Positions 42,608 through 52,132 of a stretch of DNA of 64,000 nucleotides are shown one piece after another. The notes under the pieces are model-generated. The model was given only the letters and a program-made list of their open reading frames with translations, had not been told where the DNA came from and did not search any database. The stretch covers positions 1 to 64,000 of the forward strand of contig NZ_JACYHF010000004.1 of the NCBI RefSeq assembly GCF_016482685.1, given 5' to 3'. The number at the start of each line of letters is the position of its first letter. The first letter of the stretch is position 1. The translations under genes and the position numbers were made by a program. This stretch comes from Streptomyces sp. DSM 110735. GTDB lineage: Bacteria; Actinomycetota; Actinomycetes; Streptomycetales; Streptomycetaceae.

Positions 42608-43672
42608 TCAGCGGTTCGTCGCCGCCACCCACCGCTCCAGCGTCCGCCCCGCCGCCCCGGAGTCGATGGACTCCGCCGCCCGGGCCATGCCGTCGCGCAA
42701 CTGGTCCGCGAGCGGCGCCCCGGTCGGGTCCAGGGCGACCAGCGCCGCCGCGGAGTTCAGCAGCACCGCGTCCCGTACGGGACCCGTCTCGCCGTCCAGG
42801 AGCCTGCGGGCGACCTCCGCGTTGTACGCCGGGTCGCCGCCGCGCAGGGCGTCCACCGGGACCAGCTCGATGCCGACGTCGCGCGGGTCGAAGACCTCCT
42901 CGGTGACCTTGCCGTCGCGCACGATCCACACCCGCGAGGGCGAGGTCGTCGTCAGCTCGTCCAGCCCGTCCTCGCCCCGGAAGACCAGGGAGGAGTTGCC
43001 CCGCTCGGCGAAGACGCCCGCCACGATGGGCGCCATGGCGAGGTTGGCGACGCCGACCGCCTGCGCCCGCACCCGGGCGGGGTTGGTCAGCGGACCGATG
43101 ACGTTGAAGACCGTACGGATGCCGAGCTGACCGCGCGCGGCGCCCACGTGCCGCAGCGCCGGGTGGAACTTGATCGCGAAGCAGAAGGTGATCCCCGCCT
43201 CCTCCGCGACCTCGGCCACCCGCCCCGGGCTCAGCTCCAGGTTGACCCCGAGCTTCTCCAGCACGTCGGAGGAGCCGGAGGCGGAGGACGCGGCGCGGTT
43301 GCCGTGCTTGATGACCTTCGCACCGGTGCCCGCGACCACGATCGAGGACATCGTGGAGATGTTCACGGTCTTCGCGCCGTCACCGCCGGTGCCGACGATG
43401 TCGACGGTCCGCCCCGGCACCTCGATGGTGTTCGCGTGGTCGTACATCGCCCGGACGATGCCGGTGATCTCCTGGACCGTCTCGCCCTTGGCGCGCAGCG
43501 CGACCAGGAACCCGGCGATCTGGGCGTCGGTCGCCTCGCCGCGCAGCAGCCGGTCCATCGCCCAGGCGGTCGCGTCGGCGCTCTGGTCCTCGCCCTCCAG
43601 CAGGGAGTTCAGTACGGCGGGCCAGGAACGGCCCGCCGCGGTGTCGCCTCCAGCGGGGGTCACAGCGCTCAT
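42608..43672 (-). CDS. trpD: Anthranilate phosphoribosyltransferase
   Basis: A 354-residue enzyme that joins anthranilate to PRPP in tryptophan synthesis. The PRPP-binding motif is [18 protein letters not shown] (about residues 90-107), followed by the anthranilate-site segment [20 protein letters not shown] (about 119-138), and [11 protein letters not shown] (about 191-201) is the second PRPP contact. [13 protein letters not shown] (about 172-184) closes the site. The ATG at 43672 was chosen from the family length. The gene stands apart from the Trp-attenuated anthranilate-synthase-type gene at 16 kb and has no visible Trp leader of its own; other trp genes are not in the window. Confidence 0.96.
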   Translation of the reverse strand: MSAVTPAGGDTAAGRSWPAVLNSLLEGEDQSADATAWAMDRLLRGEATDAQIAGFLVALRAKGETVQEITGIVRAMYDHANTIEVPGRTVDIVGTGGDGAKTVNISTMSSIVVAGTGAKVIKHGNRAASSASGSSDVLEKLGVNLELSPGRVAEVAEEAGITFCFAIKFHPALRHVGAARGQLGIRTVFNVIGPLTNPARVRAQAVGVANLAMAPIVAGVFAERGNSSLVFRGEDGLDELTTTSPSRVWIVRDGKVTEEVFDPRDVGIELVPVDALRGGDPAYNAEVARRLLDGETGPVRDAVLLNSAAALVALDPTGAPLADQLRDGMARAAESIDSGAAGRTLERWVAATNR

Positions 43673-43752
43673 CAGCCGCTCCTGTGTGAAAAGTCCTCGT
43701 ACGGGGGGCACGCGGGTGCCCACCCCCACCCTATCCAGCCCGAACACGGCGA

Positions 43753-43783
43753 AGGGCCCCGCCCGGATTCCGGACGGGGCCCT
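43753..43783 (-). terminator. Hairpin after qcrCAB
   Basis: AGGGCCCCGCCCGG at 43753-43766 and CCGGACGGGGCCCT at 43770-43783 form a stem with one mismatch and a 3-base loop, 25 bases beyond the qcrB stop. Confidence 0.7.
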
Positions 43784-43807
43784 GCACCGCGTGTGGCGAC
43801 GCGGGGA

Positions 43808-45445
43808 TCAGTGGTGGCCGTGGCCGCTCGTGATCTCCTTGTACTCCTCGACGGTCGGCTTCGGGATCTGGTTGTCCTCGCCGTAGTAGGCGTTGGACAG
43901 CTTGACGCGCAGCCGCTGCGACGCCGTCACCTTGCGCTCGACGCCGTTCTCGTCCACCGTCGCGCCGATCTCGGCCGGCTCGTACTGGTGGTGCGCCGTC
44001 AGGGTGTGGAGCTGCTCCTGGCTGAGCGGCTCGTGCACCTCGATGAACTCACCGTGCGGCAGGCGCTTGATGATGCCGGTCTCGCGGCCGTGCAGCACCT
44101 TCTCCTTGTCGCGGCGCTGGAGGCCGAGGCAGATCCGCTTGGTGATGATGAACGCGATCACCGGACCCGCGAAGAAGCCGATACGGACGAACCAGGTCAC
44201 GGCGTTGATCGACAGGTGGAAGTGGGTGGCCCACAGGTCGTTGCCACCGCCGACCAGACCGATCATGTAGACCGTGATCCAGGCGACACCGAACGCGGTA
44301 CGGGTCGGGGCGTTGCGCGGGCGGTCCAGGATGTGGTGCTCGCTCTTGTCGCCGGTGACCCAGGACTCGATGAACGGGTAGACCGCGATGGCCATCAGCA
44401 CGACACCGAACAGCACCAGCGGGATGAACACACCCAGGACCAGCGTGTGGCCCCAGAAGTTGATCTCCCAGCCCGGCATGTAGCGGACCAGACCCTCGGC
44501 GAAGCCCATGTACCAGTCGGGCTGGGCGCCCGTGGAGACCTGGTCGGGGCGGTAGGGACCCATCGCCCAGATCGGGTTGATCTGCGCGATCGCCGCGATG
44601 ACCGCGATGACACCGAAGACCAGGAAGAAGAAGCCTCCGGCCTTCGCCATGTACACCGGCAGCAGCGGCATGCCGACGACGTTGGTCTCCTTCTTCCCCG
44701 GACCCGCGAACTGCGTGTGCTTGTGGTAGAAGACCAGGATCAGGTGAGCCACCATCAGCCCGAGCATGATGCCCGGCAGCAGCAGGATGTGGATCGAGTA
44801 GAACCGCGCCACGAAGTCGTGGCCCGGGAACTCGCCGCCGAAGAGGAAGAACGAGATGTACGTGCCGACGATCGGCATGGACAGGATCGCGCCCTCGGTG
44901 AAGCGCACACCGGTGCCGGAGAGCAGGTCGTCCGGGAGCGAGTAACCGGTGAAACCGGTGAACATGCCGAGGACGAACAGCAGGAAGCCGAACAGCCAGT
45001 TGACCTCACGCGGCTTGCGGAACGCGCCGGTGAAGAACACGCGCATCATGTGCACGAACATGCCCGCGAGGAAGATCAGCGCGGCCCAGTGGTGGATCTG
45101 CCGGATGAGCAGACCACCGCGCACGTCGAAGGAGATGTGCAGCGTGGAGCTGAACGCCTCCGACATGAGCTGTCCCTGGAGCGGGACGTAACTGCCGTGG
45201 TACTCCACCTCGTTCATCGACGGGTGGAAGAACAGCGTCAGATACACACCCGTGAGGATGATGATCAGGAAGCTGTACATGCACACTTCGCCGAGCATGA
45301 ACGACCAGTGGTCGGGGAAGATCTTGCGCATGTTGGCCTTGGCCAGGGAGTAGATCCCCAGCCGGCCGTCGGCCCAGTCGGCGATGCGCTCGCCGGCCGG
45401 AGCCTTCCCGCCCGAGCGGGAAGCGTCGTTGTTCGCAGTACTCAT
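43808..45445 (-). CDS. qcrB: Cytochrome bc1 complex cytochrome b subunit
   Basis: A 545-residue membrane subunit of the menaquinol-cytochrome c reductase (complex III). It has the extended actinobacterial cytochrome b fold with about nine helices. Histidine haem ligands occur in the helices around LIRQIHHWAALIFLAGMFVH (about residues 102-121) and FYSIHILLLPGIMLGLMVAH (about 204-223). The Qo-site signature is PDWY in AQPDWYMGFAEGL (about 286-298), the actinobacterial variant of PEWY. A charged C-terminal extension (about 420-545) follows. The start overlaps the qcrA stop (ATGA). In M. tuberculosis QcrB is the telacebec (Q203) target. Confidence 0.97.
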   Translation of the reverse strand: MSTANNDASRSGGKAPAGERIADWADGRLGIYSLAKANMRKIFPDHWSFMLGEVCMYSFLIIILTGVYLTLFFHPSMNEVEYHGSYVPLQGQLMSEAFSSTLHISFDVRGGLLIRQIHHWAALIFLAGMFVHMMRVFFTGAFRKPREVNWLFGFLLFVLGMFTGFTGYSLPDDLLSGTGVRFTEGAILSMPIVGTYISFFLFGGEFPGHDFVARFYSIHILLLPGIMLGLMVAHLILVFYHKHTQFAGPGKKETNVVGMPLLPVYMAKAGGFFFLVFGVIAVIAAIAQINPIWAMGPYRPDQVSTGAQPDWYMGFAEGLVRYMPGWEINFWGHTLVLGVFIPLVLFGVVLMAIAVYPFIESWVTGDKSEHHILDRPRNAPTRTAFGVAWITVYMIGLVGGGNDLWATHFHLSINAVTWFVRIGFFAGPVIAFIITKRICLGLQRRDKEKVLHGRETGIIKRLPHGEFIEVHEPLSQEQLHTLTAHHQYEPAEIGATVDENGVERKVTASQRLRVKLSNAYYGEDNQIPKPTVEEYKEITSGHGHH

Positions 45446-46500
45446 CCGCGCTCCCAGAATGCAGGACCGACGGGCTCCGCGAAGTCGCCGAGCGCTTCGA
45501 GGTAACCCTCGTCGTTCACGCCGATGTGAAGCTGCGGCAGGGCGTGACCGGCGGGACCGAAGATCACCCGGGCGCCGTCGGAGAGGTCGAAGGTGGACTG
45601 GTGGCACGGGCACAGCACGTGGTGCGTCTGCTGCTCGTACAGGGAGATCGGGCAGCCGACGTGGGTGCAGATCTTGGAGAAGGCGACGATGCCCTCGTGC
45701 GACCACGCCAGTTCCTGCTTGTCCTTGATGTTCTCCGGCTGGAGCCGGATGATCATCAGGGCCGCCTTGGCGATCTGGTTCTGGAAGTCCTCGTCGGTCT
45801 CCTCCAGGCCCTCGGGCTTGGCGAAGGTCAGCGAGCCGACGGCCACGTCCTCGGGACGCAGCGGCTCGTTGGTGTTCACGTTGACGAGGAGCTTGCCCTT
45901 CGCCCACAGCGTGTGGCGGAGCGACTTGTGCGGCAGCGGACCGAGGTCGCGCAGCAGCATCACGCCGGAGAGCGGCACCAGGGCCAGCGCGCCGAACATG
46001 GTGTTGCGGATCAGCTTGCGGCGGCCGAGAGCCGACTCCTTGGCACCCTCGCGGAAATCCTCGAAGACCTTCGCGCGGACCTCGGGAGCCGCCTCGATCG
46101 GGTGACGCTCGGCGGCGACCTCGACGTCCGACATCAGGGTGCGCGCCCAGTGGACGGCGCCCGCGCCGATGCAGAACAGCGCCGTACCGAGGGTCAGACC
46201 CAGCGCGAAGTTCAGCGCGCTGATGTGCCCGATCGGGAAGACGAAGATCGCCTTGTCACGCGGGACGGTGACGTAGGAGGCGATGAAGCCGAGGGTGGCC
46301 AGCATCGAGATCGTGAACAGCAGGGCGACCGCACGCTCGGACCGGTCGGCGGCCCGCTCGTCGATGTCCTGGATCCGGTGCTCGTGGGGCGGCAGCCCCG
46401 GGTCGGCGAACGGGTTCTTCTCGTCCGCGACGCTTACCGCGCCGTGCGCGTGGTCCTGCTCAGCGGGCAGGTTCTCTTCAGAATTGTCTTGGCTACTCAT
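45442..46500 (-). CDS. qcrA: Cytochrome bc1 complex Rieske iron-sulfur subunit
   Basis: A 352-residue actinobacterial Rieske protein with three predicted transmembrane helices (around residues 60-80, 95-115 and 165-185) rather than the single anchor of proteobacteria. The [2Fe-2S] ligands are in CTHVGCPISLY (about residues 279-289) and CPCHQSTFDLSDG (about 297-309). The disulfide-type Cys are retained. It passes electrons from menaquinol to the dihaem QcrC. The start overlaps the qcrC stop (ATGA) and its own stop overlaps qcrB, so qcrC-qcrA-qcrB is one translationally coupled unit. Confidence 0.97.
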   Translation of the reverse strand: MSSQDNSEENLPAEQDHAHGAVSVADEKNPFADPGLPPHEHRIQDIDERAADRSERAVALLFTISMLATLGFIASYVTVPRDKAIFVFPIGHISALNFALGLTLGTALFCIGAGAVHWARTLMSDVEVAAERHPIEAAPEVRAKVFEDFREGAKESALGRRKLIRNTMFGALALVPLSGVMLLRDLGPLPHKSLRHTLWAKGKLLVNVNTNEPLRPEDVAVGSLTFAKPEGLEETDEDFQNQIAKAALMIIRLQPENIKDKQELAWSHEGIVAFSKICTHVGCPISLYEQQTHHVLCPCHQSTFDLSDGARVIFGPAGHALPQLHIGVNDEGYLEALGDFAEPVGPAFWERG

Positions 46501-47309
46501 GACTTCTTGGCCTTTGCGGTCCGAGCGGCGACCCAGACGGCTACCGCGATCAGCGCGCCGAGGCCGAAGATCCAGGCGAACAGACCCTCACTGACCGGCC
46601 CGAGGCCGCCCAGCTCCAGACCGCCCGGGTTCTCGGTCTCGCTGCCGTTGACCGCGTGCAGGTACGCGATGATGTCCTTCTTGTTCTTCTCCGTCATCGT
46701 GGTGTCGGGGAAGGACGGCATGTTCTGCGGGCCGGTCTGCATGGCCTCGTAGATGTGCTTGGGGTCGACACCCTCAAGGCTGGGCGCGTACTTGCCCTTG
46801 GTGAGGGCACCGCCCTTGCCGGTGAAGTTGTGGCACTGCGCGCAGTTGGTGCGGAACAGCTCGCCACCCTGGCCGATGTCCGCGCCTTCCGGGCCGTACT
46901 GCTCCTTCGTGGGCACGCTCGGGCCGGCGCCCAGCGACGCGACGTACGCGGCGAGCTGGTCGATCTGCGCCTGGGTGTAGATGGTCTTCTTGCGCGGGAT
47001 CTGGGCCATCTGGGAGGTCGAGGCCGGCATACGGCCGGTGCCGACCTGGAAGTCGACCGCCGCGGCGCCGACGCCGACCAGGCTGGGCCCGTCGGAGGAA
47101 CCCTGGCCACCGGTGCCATGGCAGCTTGCGCAGCCGACCTCGTAGAGCTTCTTGCCCTCCTTGATGGTCAGGGACTGGGAGGTTTCATCGGCCTGGGCCT
47201 TGCTCGCGGGTGCGAACGCGGCGTACAGCCCCCCAGTTGCCGCCAGCGCGAGGAGTAGGACGACGACCGCCGCCAGCGGATGGCGTCGTCGTGAGGAGAG
47301 CTTTTTCAC
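46497..47309 (-). CDS. qcrC: Dihaem cytochrome c subunit of the bc1 complex
   Basis: A 270-residue membrane-anchored cytochrome c with two haem-binding motifs, CASCHG (about residues 57-62) and CAQCHN (about 157-162). There is an N-terminal signal-anchor helix (about residues 12-30) and a second hydrophobic helix near the C terminus (about 240-262). In actinobacteria this fused dihaem subunit replaces soluble cytochrome c and hands electrons directly to cytochrome aa3 oxidase. It is the first gene of the coupled qcrC-A-B unit; ctaE ends 62 bases upstream in the same direction and may be in the same transcript. Confidence 0.97.
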   Translation of the reverse strand: MKKLSSRRRHPLAAVVVLLLALAATGGLYAAFAPASKAQADETSQSLTIKEGKKLYEVGCASCHGTGGQGSSDGPSLVGVGAAAVDFQVGTGRMPASTSQMAQIPRKKTIYTQAQIDQLAAYVASLGAGPSVPTKEQYGPEGADIGQGGELFRTNCAQCHNFTGKGGALTKGKYAPSLEGVDPKHIYEAMQTGPQNMPSFPDTTMTEKNKKDIIAYLHAVNGSETENPGGLELGGLGPVSEGLFAWIFGLGALIAVAVWVAARTAKAKKS

Positions 47310-47371
47310 GGATTACCCCGGTGTCAGGATCTTCTGCGTCGGTGCTTCTGGATGTGCGGGAACGGTCCCCG

Positions 47372-47992
47372 CTACTTGATCAAGTAGATCGTGGCGAAGA
47401 GGCCGATCCAGACCACGTCGACGAAGTGCCAGTAGTAGGACACGACGATGGCGGCGGTCGCCTGCTCATGGGTGAACCGCTTCGCCGCGTAGGTGCGGCC
47501 CAGTACCAGCAGGAAGGCGATGAGACCGCCCGTCACGTGCAGGCCGTGGAAGCCGGTGGTCAGGTAGAACACCGAGCCGTACGGGTCGGAGGACAGGGAG
47601 ATCCCGTCCTTCTTCACCAGTTCGGTGTACTCGTAGATCTGCCCGCCGATGAAGATCGCACCCATGATGAAGGTAGCGATGAACCACGCGCGGAGCTTCT
47701 TCACGTCACCGCGCTCGGCGGCGAAGACGCCGAGCTGACAGGTGAGCGAGGAGAGCACCAGGATCGTGGTGTTCGTCGCGGAGAAGGGCACGTTGAGCGC
47801 GTGCGCCATCTCCTTCCAGTGCGCCGCTCCGGTCACGGACCGGAGGGTGAAGTACATCGCGAAGAGGGCCGCGAAGAACATCAGCTCGGAACTCAGCCAG
47901 ATGATGGTTCCGACGCTGGTGAGGTTCGGCCGATTGACCGACGGGTGCGCGTGCCCGGTTTCTACTGTCGTTGCTGTCGCCACGACCGACAT
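47372..47992 (-). CDS. ctaE: Cytochrome c oxidase subunit III
   Basis: A 206-residue membrane protein with five predicted helices, the usual short actinobacterial CtaE length. [20 protein letters not shown] (about residues 28-47) and the conserved [19 protein letters not shown] (about 145-163), followed by [20 protein letters not shown] at the C terminus, are subunit III signatures. The subunit stabilises the aa3-type oxidase. The next genes downstream are qcrC-A-B, as in mycobacteria, forming the bc1-aa3 supercomplex locus. Confidence 0.97.
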   Translation of the reverse strand: MSVVATATTVETGHAHPSVNRPNLTSVGTIIWLSSELMFFAALFAMYFTLRSVTGAAHWKEMAHALNVPFSATNTTILVLSSLTCQLGVFAAERGDVKKLRAWFIATFIMGAIFIGGQIYEYTELVKKDGISLSSDPYGSVFYLTTGFHGLHVTGGLIAFLLVLGRTYAAKRFTHEQATAAIVVSYYWHFVDVVWIGLFATIYLIK

Positions 47993-48137
47993 TATGTCGG
48001 TCGCTTATCTCGCCCTCACTCCGGGGGTGCCGTTCGGAGTGTCCGTGCTTGTCGTACCGGTGTTGACGTGGTGTTCGGCGGAGTAACATCCGGCCCGGAA
48101 AGGCCCGTCCGTACGACGCCGACGTCTCGGAGGAACC

Positions 48138-48539
48138 ATGCAGCCGACCGCCACCGTGCTGGTGTACAGCGACGACTCCACCACCCGGGAACAGGTACGG
48201 CTGGCCACCGGCCGCCGCCCGGCTCCGGACGTGCCCCGCGTCGAGTTCGTGGAGTGCGCGACGCCCGAGGCCGCGGTGCGCGCGGTGGACGCGGGCGGCA
48301 TCGACGTGTGCGTGCTGGACGGCGAGGCGGTGCCGATGGGCGGCATGGGGCTGTGCCGTCAGCTCAAGGACGAGGTCTTCGACTGCCCGCCCGTGCTGCT
48401 GCTGATGGGCCGTCCCCAGGACGCCTGGCTGGCCACCTGGAGCCGGGCCGACGCGGCGGTGACGCTGCCGGTCGACCCGATGGAGTTCGCCGAGTCCCTG
48501 GCGTCCCTGCTGCGCCGCAGGCGCCTGCAGAGCGCCTGA
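48138..48539 (+). CDS. Pseudo-receiver domain protein
   Basis: A 133-residue protein with the length and strand pattern of a response-regulator receiver domain (ATVLVYSDDSTTREQV at the N terminus, VCVLDGEAVPMGGMGLCRQL at about residues 57-76) but no output domain. The first acidic pair appears as SDD, and the Asp of VLDG is at the phospho-acceptor position. The usual Lys near the end is replaced in LPVDPMEFAE, which lacks the K-P motif, so phosphorylation is uncertain. It lies between the divergent respiratory operon and the L,D-transpeptidase. The homologue at this position in S. coelicolor is, as I recall, uncharacterised. Confidence 0.72.
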   Translation: MQPTATVLVYSDDSTTREQVRLATGRRPAPDVPRVEFVECATPEAAVRAVDAGGIDVCVLDGEAVPMGGMGLCRQLKDEVFDCPPVLLLMGRPQDAWLATWSRADAAVTLPVDPMEFAESLASLLRRRRLQSA

Positions 48540-48552
48540 GACGCCCCGGGGG

Positions 48553-48589
48553 CGCGGGAGCCGGTCGGGCGGGCCGTACGGCTCCCGCG
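48553..48589. terminator. Convergent hairpin between pseudo-receiver and L,D-transpeptidase genes
   Basis: CGCGGGAGCC at 48553-48562 pairs perfectly with GGCTCCCGCG at 48580-48589. It lies in the 57-base gap between two convergent genes and could serve both strands. Confidence 0.7.
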
Positions 48590-48596
48590 TCGCCAC

Positions 48597-49862
48597 TCAG
48601 GCCGCCGCGGGGCGCAGCCGCACCGAGTCCTGCGGGTTCGCCGGGGCACCGCCGCCGCCGTTCAGGGCGCTGCCCGCGCTCCATTTCTTCCAGTCCAGGT
48701 TCCAGTCGCCGAAGCCGTTGCCGAAGTCCTCCATGGCGTGGCCGTTGGAGTTGACGACCTTGACGACGTCGCCGGGGCGTACGTGGTCGAAGAACCACTC
48801 GGCGTTCGAGGTGCTCATGCCGGTGCAGCCGTGGCTGACGTTGGCGTACCCCTGGGAGCCGACGGACCAGGGCGCGGCGTGGACGTATTCGCCGGACCAG
48901 GTCACCCGGGTGGCGTAATACACGGGCAGGTCGTAGGAGTCGGAGCTGCCCTCGGCGATGCCGACCGTGGTGCCGCGCATCCGTACGAAGTACTGCTTCT
49001 CCAGGACCACCTTGACGCCGTTGCGGGTCTCGAAGCCGGGTTTTCCGGTGGTGACCGGGATCTGGTTGATGACCTGGCCGTTCTTGTAGAACGTCAACTG
49101 GTGGGTGGCGGCGTCGGTGATGGCCTCGACCCGGTCGCCCGTGGTGATCTTCAGGTCCTTGGTCTTGCCGCCCGACAGTTTGTCGTTGATCTTGATGCCG
49201 TCCAGGTTGCTGTGCACCTGGATGGTGGCGTGGGCGGGCCAGTACTCCTTGGGCCGGTAGTGCAGCTCCTTGTCGCCGACCCAGTACCAGGAGCCCTGCA
49301 CGGCGGGCACCGAGTCGACCCTGAGTCCCCGCTCCACGACGGCCCGCTGCGCCTTGTCCTTGATCTCCTGGTCCAACTGGACGGTGATCGGCTGTCCGAC
49401 GCCGTACTCGCCCGCCTCGGGACCGAAGGTGACGCCCAGGGTCTTCTTGCCGGTGGTCTTGGTGGTGTCGAAGGTGAGGACCTTGCGGCCGGGCGCGCCG
49501 TCGTCGTCCTCGGTGCTGACCTGGACCGTGTAATGGGCGTTGGCGGCCAGCGGGGAGGTGCTGTGCCACCGGCCACCGTCGGCGGCGAGTTCGCCCGTCA
49601 CATAGCGCCCTGTGGCGTCCCGGGCGGTGACGTCCGTGATCCGCCCCTCGTCGCTCTTCAGGGTGACTTCCAGGGGCTTGTCCGGGTCCACCCGCTTGCC
49701 CGCCTCGGTGGGGCCGGTGAAGGAGATCTGGCCCGCCGCGTCGTACGGCTTGGTCGCCAGGGCCGCGTTGCCGCCCGAGCCACAGCCCGTGACGCCCGCG
49801 CCGAGGGCGGCCACCAGCAGGGTGCAACTGACGACAGTGCGGGTCCGCGCAGAGTGATTCAT
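48597..49862 (-). CDS. L,D-transpeptidase lipoprotein
   Basis: A 421-residue secreted lipoprotein. The signal peptide ends at the lipobox GAGVTGC (Cys near residue 27). Two immunoglobulin-like domains (about residues 45-245) precede the YkuD catalytic domain (about 245-370). The active-site segment is ANVSHGCTGMSTSNAEWF (about 345-362), in which the Cys follows the His as HGCTGMS rather than the commoner HGCIRM. These enzymes form 3-3 peptide crosslinks in peptidoglycan. The domain plan resembles mycobacterial LdtMt2. The ATG at 49862 starts the signal peptide. It is transcribed as a single gene. Confidence 0.93.
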   Translation of the reverse strand: MNHSARTRTVVSCTLLVAALGAGVTGCGSGGNAALATKPYDAAGQISFTGPTEAGKRVDPDKPLEVTLKSDEGRITDVTARDATGRYVTGELAADGGRWHSTSPLAANAHYTVQVSTEDDDGAPGRKVLTFDTTKTTGKKTLGVTFGPEAGEYGVGQPITVQLDQEIKDKAQRAVVERGLRVDSVPAVQGSWYWVGDKELHYRPKEYWPAHATIQVHSNLDGIKINDKLSGGKTKDLKITTGDRVEAITDAATHQLTFYKNGQVINQIPVTTGKPGFETRNGVKVVLEKQYFVRMRGTTVGIAEGSSDSYDLPVYYATRVTWSGEYVHAAPWSVGSQGYANVSHGCTGMSTSNAEWFFDHVRPGDVVKVVNSNGHAMEDFGNGFGDWNLDWKKWSAGSALNGGGGAPANPQDSVRLRPAAA

Positions 49863-49939
49863 ACGATTACGTTATGAGGCGAAAAGTCCGGGGGCGCGGC
49901 GCGTACCTCGGACGAGGGACGGACACTGCGGCAAACGGA

Positions 49940-49975
49940 GGAGCCCGGACCCTCCTGACGGAGTGTCCGGGCTCC
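49940..49975 (-). terminator. Hairpin after cta operon
   Basis: GGAGCCCGGAC at 49940-49950 pairs perfectly with GTCCGGGCTCC at 49965-49975 across a 14-base loop. It lies about 31 bases beyond the ctaF stop. Confidence 0.7.
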
Positions 49976-50006
49976 CGGTGCGCTCGGCGCTGTGTTACGG
50001 GGTGTC

Positions 50007-50405
50007 CTACTGGGTGCGGTTCTCACCGCGGTAGTACTCGAAGACCCAGCCGAACAGACCGACCAGGATGATCGGCGCGGCGAAGTAGACGAGCCACCAG
50101 CCGACGGCGATGCCGAGGAAGGCCAGGGCGCCGCCGACCGCCAGGGAGAGCGGCTGCCAGCTGTGCGGGCTGAAGAAGCCCAGCTCGCCCGCGCCGTCCG
50201 AGACGTCGGCCTCCTTGTCGTCCTGCGCGCCCGCGTCGACCCGCCGGGCGGTGAAGCCCAGGTAGAAGCCGATCATGATGCACAGGCCGAAGGCCAGGAA
50301 GAGCGCCGTGGTGCCGGCCGGCTCCTTCGACCACACGCCGTACACGACGGCCATGATCAGGACGAAGAAGCTCAGCCAGATGAACATCCGGCCCTGGATC
50401 TTCAC
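50007..50405 (-). CDS. ctaF: Cytochrome c oxidase subunit IV (actinobacterial)
   Basis: A 132-residue membrane protein of the actinobacterial cytochrome c oxidase subunit 4 family. It has two helices near the N terminus (about residues 5-22 and 30-52), a hydrophilic segment (about 53-85), and two more near the C terminus (about 87-123). The final WVFEYYRGE is conserved. The GTG at 50405 overlaps the ctaD stop codon (GTGA), so it is translated as the third member of ctaC-ctaD-ctaF. Confidence 0.93.
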   Translation of the reverse strand: MKIQGRMFIWLSFFVLIMAVVYGVWSKEPAGTTALFLAFGLCIMIGFYLGFTARRVDAGAQDDKEADVSDGAGELGFFSPHSWQPLSLAVGGALAFLGIAVGWWLVYFAAPIILVGLFGWVFEYYRGENRTQ

Positions 50406-52132
50406 TTGCCGGCCTCCTTGCTGCCCGCGATGGCGGCGCCGTGACCGGCGTGCTCAAGCTGCTCCAGCGCGGCGATCTCGGGGTGGTGCAGGTCGAACGC
50501 CGGGGATTCGCTGCGAATCCGCGGCAGGGTGAGGAAGTTGTGCCGCGGGGGCGGGCAGGAGGTCGCCCACTCCAGCGAACGGCCGTAGCCCCACGGGTCG
50601 TCCACGCCGACCGGCTTGCCGTACTTGGCCGTCTTCCACACGTTGTAGAGGAACGGCAGGATCGACAGACCGAGCAGGAACGACGCGATGGTCGAGACCG
50701 TGTTCAGGGCGGTGAAGCCGTCGGCCGCCAGGTAGTCGGCGTAACGACGCGGCATGCCCTCGGCGCCCAGCCAGTGCTGGACCAGGAAGGTGCCGTGGAA
50801 GCCGATGAACAGCGTCCAGAAGGTGATCTTGCCCAGGCGCTCGTCCAGCATCTTGCCGGTGAACTTCGGCCACCAGAAGTGGAAGCCGGCGAACATCGCG
50901 AAGACGACCGTGCCGAAGACCACGTAGTGGAAGTGCGCCACCACGAAGTACGAGTCGGAGACGTGGAAGTCCATCGGGGGCGAGGCCAGGATGACACCGG
51001 TCAGACCACCGAACACGAAGGTGATCAGGAAGCCGGTGGTCCAGAGCATCGGTGTCTCGAAGGACAGCGAGCCCTTCCACATCGTGCCGATCCAGTTGAA
51101 GAACTTCACACCGGTCGGGACCGCGATGAGGAACGTCATGAAGGAGAAGAACGGCAGCAGCACACCGCCGGTGACGTACATGTGGTGCGCCCACACGGTC
51201 ACGGACAGACCGGCGATGCCGATCGTGGCGGCGATCAGACCCATGTAGCCGAACATCGGCTTGCGCGAGAACACCGGGATGATCTCGGAAATGATGCCGA
51301 AGAACGGTAGCGCGATGATGTACACCTCTGGATGGCCGAAGAACCAGAAGAGGTGTTGCCATAGCAATGCCCCGCCGTTGGCGGCGTCGAAGACATGGGC
51401 ACCGAACTTGCGGTCCGCCTCCAGGGCGAACAGCGCGGCCGCGAGGACCGGGAAGGCGAGCAGGACCAGCACACCGGTCAGCAGCACGTTCCACACGAAG
51501 ATCGGCATGCGGAACATCGTCATGCCCGGAGCGCGCATGCAGATGATCGTGGTGATGAAGTTGACCGAGCCGAGGATCGTGCCGAAGCCGGAGAAGGCCA
51601 GACCCATGATCCACATGTCGGCGCCGACACCCGGCGAACGGACCGCGTCCGACAGCGGGGAGTAGGCGAACCAGCCGAAGTCGGCCGCACCCTGCGGGGT
51701 GAGGAAGCCGCCCACCGCGATGAGCGAGCCGAACAGGTAGAGCCAGTAGGCGAACATGTTCAGCCGCGGGAACGCCACGTCGGGCGCGCCGATCTGCAGC
51801 GGCATGATCCAGTTCGCGAAACCGGCGAACAGCGGCGTCGCGAACATCAGCAGCATCACGGTGCCGTGCATCGTGAACGCCTGGTTGAACTGCTCATTGG
51901 AGACGATCTGCAGACCCGGACGGGCCAGCTCGGCGCGCATGAGCAGCGCCAGCACACCACCGATGAGGAAGAACGCGAACGACGTCGCGAGGTAGAGCGT
52001 GCCGATCGTCTTGTGGTCGGTGGTCGTCAGCCACTTCACCACGACATTGCCGGGCTCCTTGCGCCTGACCAGCAGCTCGCTATCGGACGCGTCGGCTGCG
52101 GCGGCACCCTGGGGTTCGTTGAGGATGCTCAC
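50402..52132 (-). CDS. ctaD: Cytochrome c oxidase subunit I
   Basis: A 576-residue catalytic subunit of aa3-type oxidase with about twelve helices. Haem a ligation involves [20 protein letters not shown], the CuB/cross-linked Tyr pair is in [17 protein letters not shown] (about residues 257-273), the CuB ligands are in [10 protein letters not shown], and the second haem pair is in [20 protein letters not shown]. The proton-channel residues near MDFHVSD and the lysine segment are in place. The GTG at 52132 overlaps the ctaC stop (GTGA), giving MSILNEPQG. The C terminus extends into a hydrophilic tail. Confidence 0.97.
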   Translation of the reverse strand: MSILNEPQGAAAADASDSELLVRRKEPGNVVVKWLTTTDHKTIGTLYLATSFAFFLIGGVLALLMRAELARPGLQIVSNEQFNQAFTMHGTVMLLMFATPLFAGFANWIMPLQIGAPDVAFPRLNMFAYWLYLFGSLIAVGGFLTPQGAADFGWFAYSPLSDAVRSPGVGADMWIMGLAFSGFGTILGSVNFITTIICMRAPGMTMFRMPIFVWNVLLTGVLVLLAFPVLAAALFALEADRKFGAHVFDAANGGALLWQHLFWFFGHPEVYIIALPFFGIISEIIPVFSRKPMFGYMGLIAATIGIAGLSVTVWAHHMYVTGGVLLPFFSFMTFLIAVPTGVKFFNWIGTMWKGSLSFETPMLWTTGFLITFVFGGLTGVILASPPMDFHVSDSYFVVAHFHYVVFGTVVFAMFAGFHFWWPKFTGKMLDERLGKITFWTLFIGFHGTFLVQHWLGAEGMPRRYADYLAADGFTALNTVSTIASFLLGLSILPFLYNVWKTAKYGKPVGVDDPWGYGRSLEWATSCPPPRHNFLTLPRIRSESPAFDLHHPEIAALEQLEHAGHGAAIAGSKEAGK

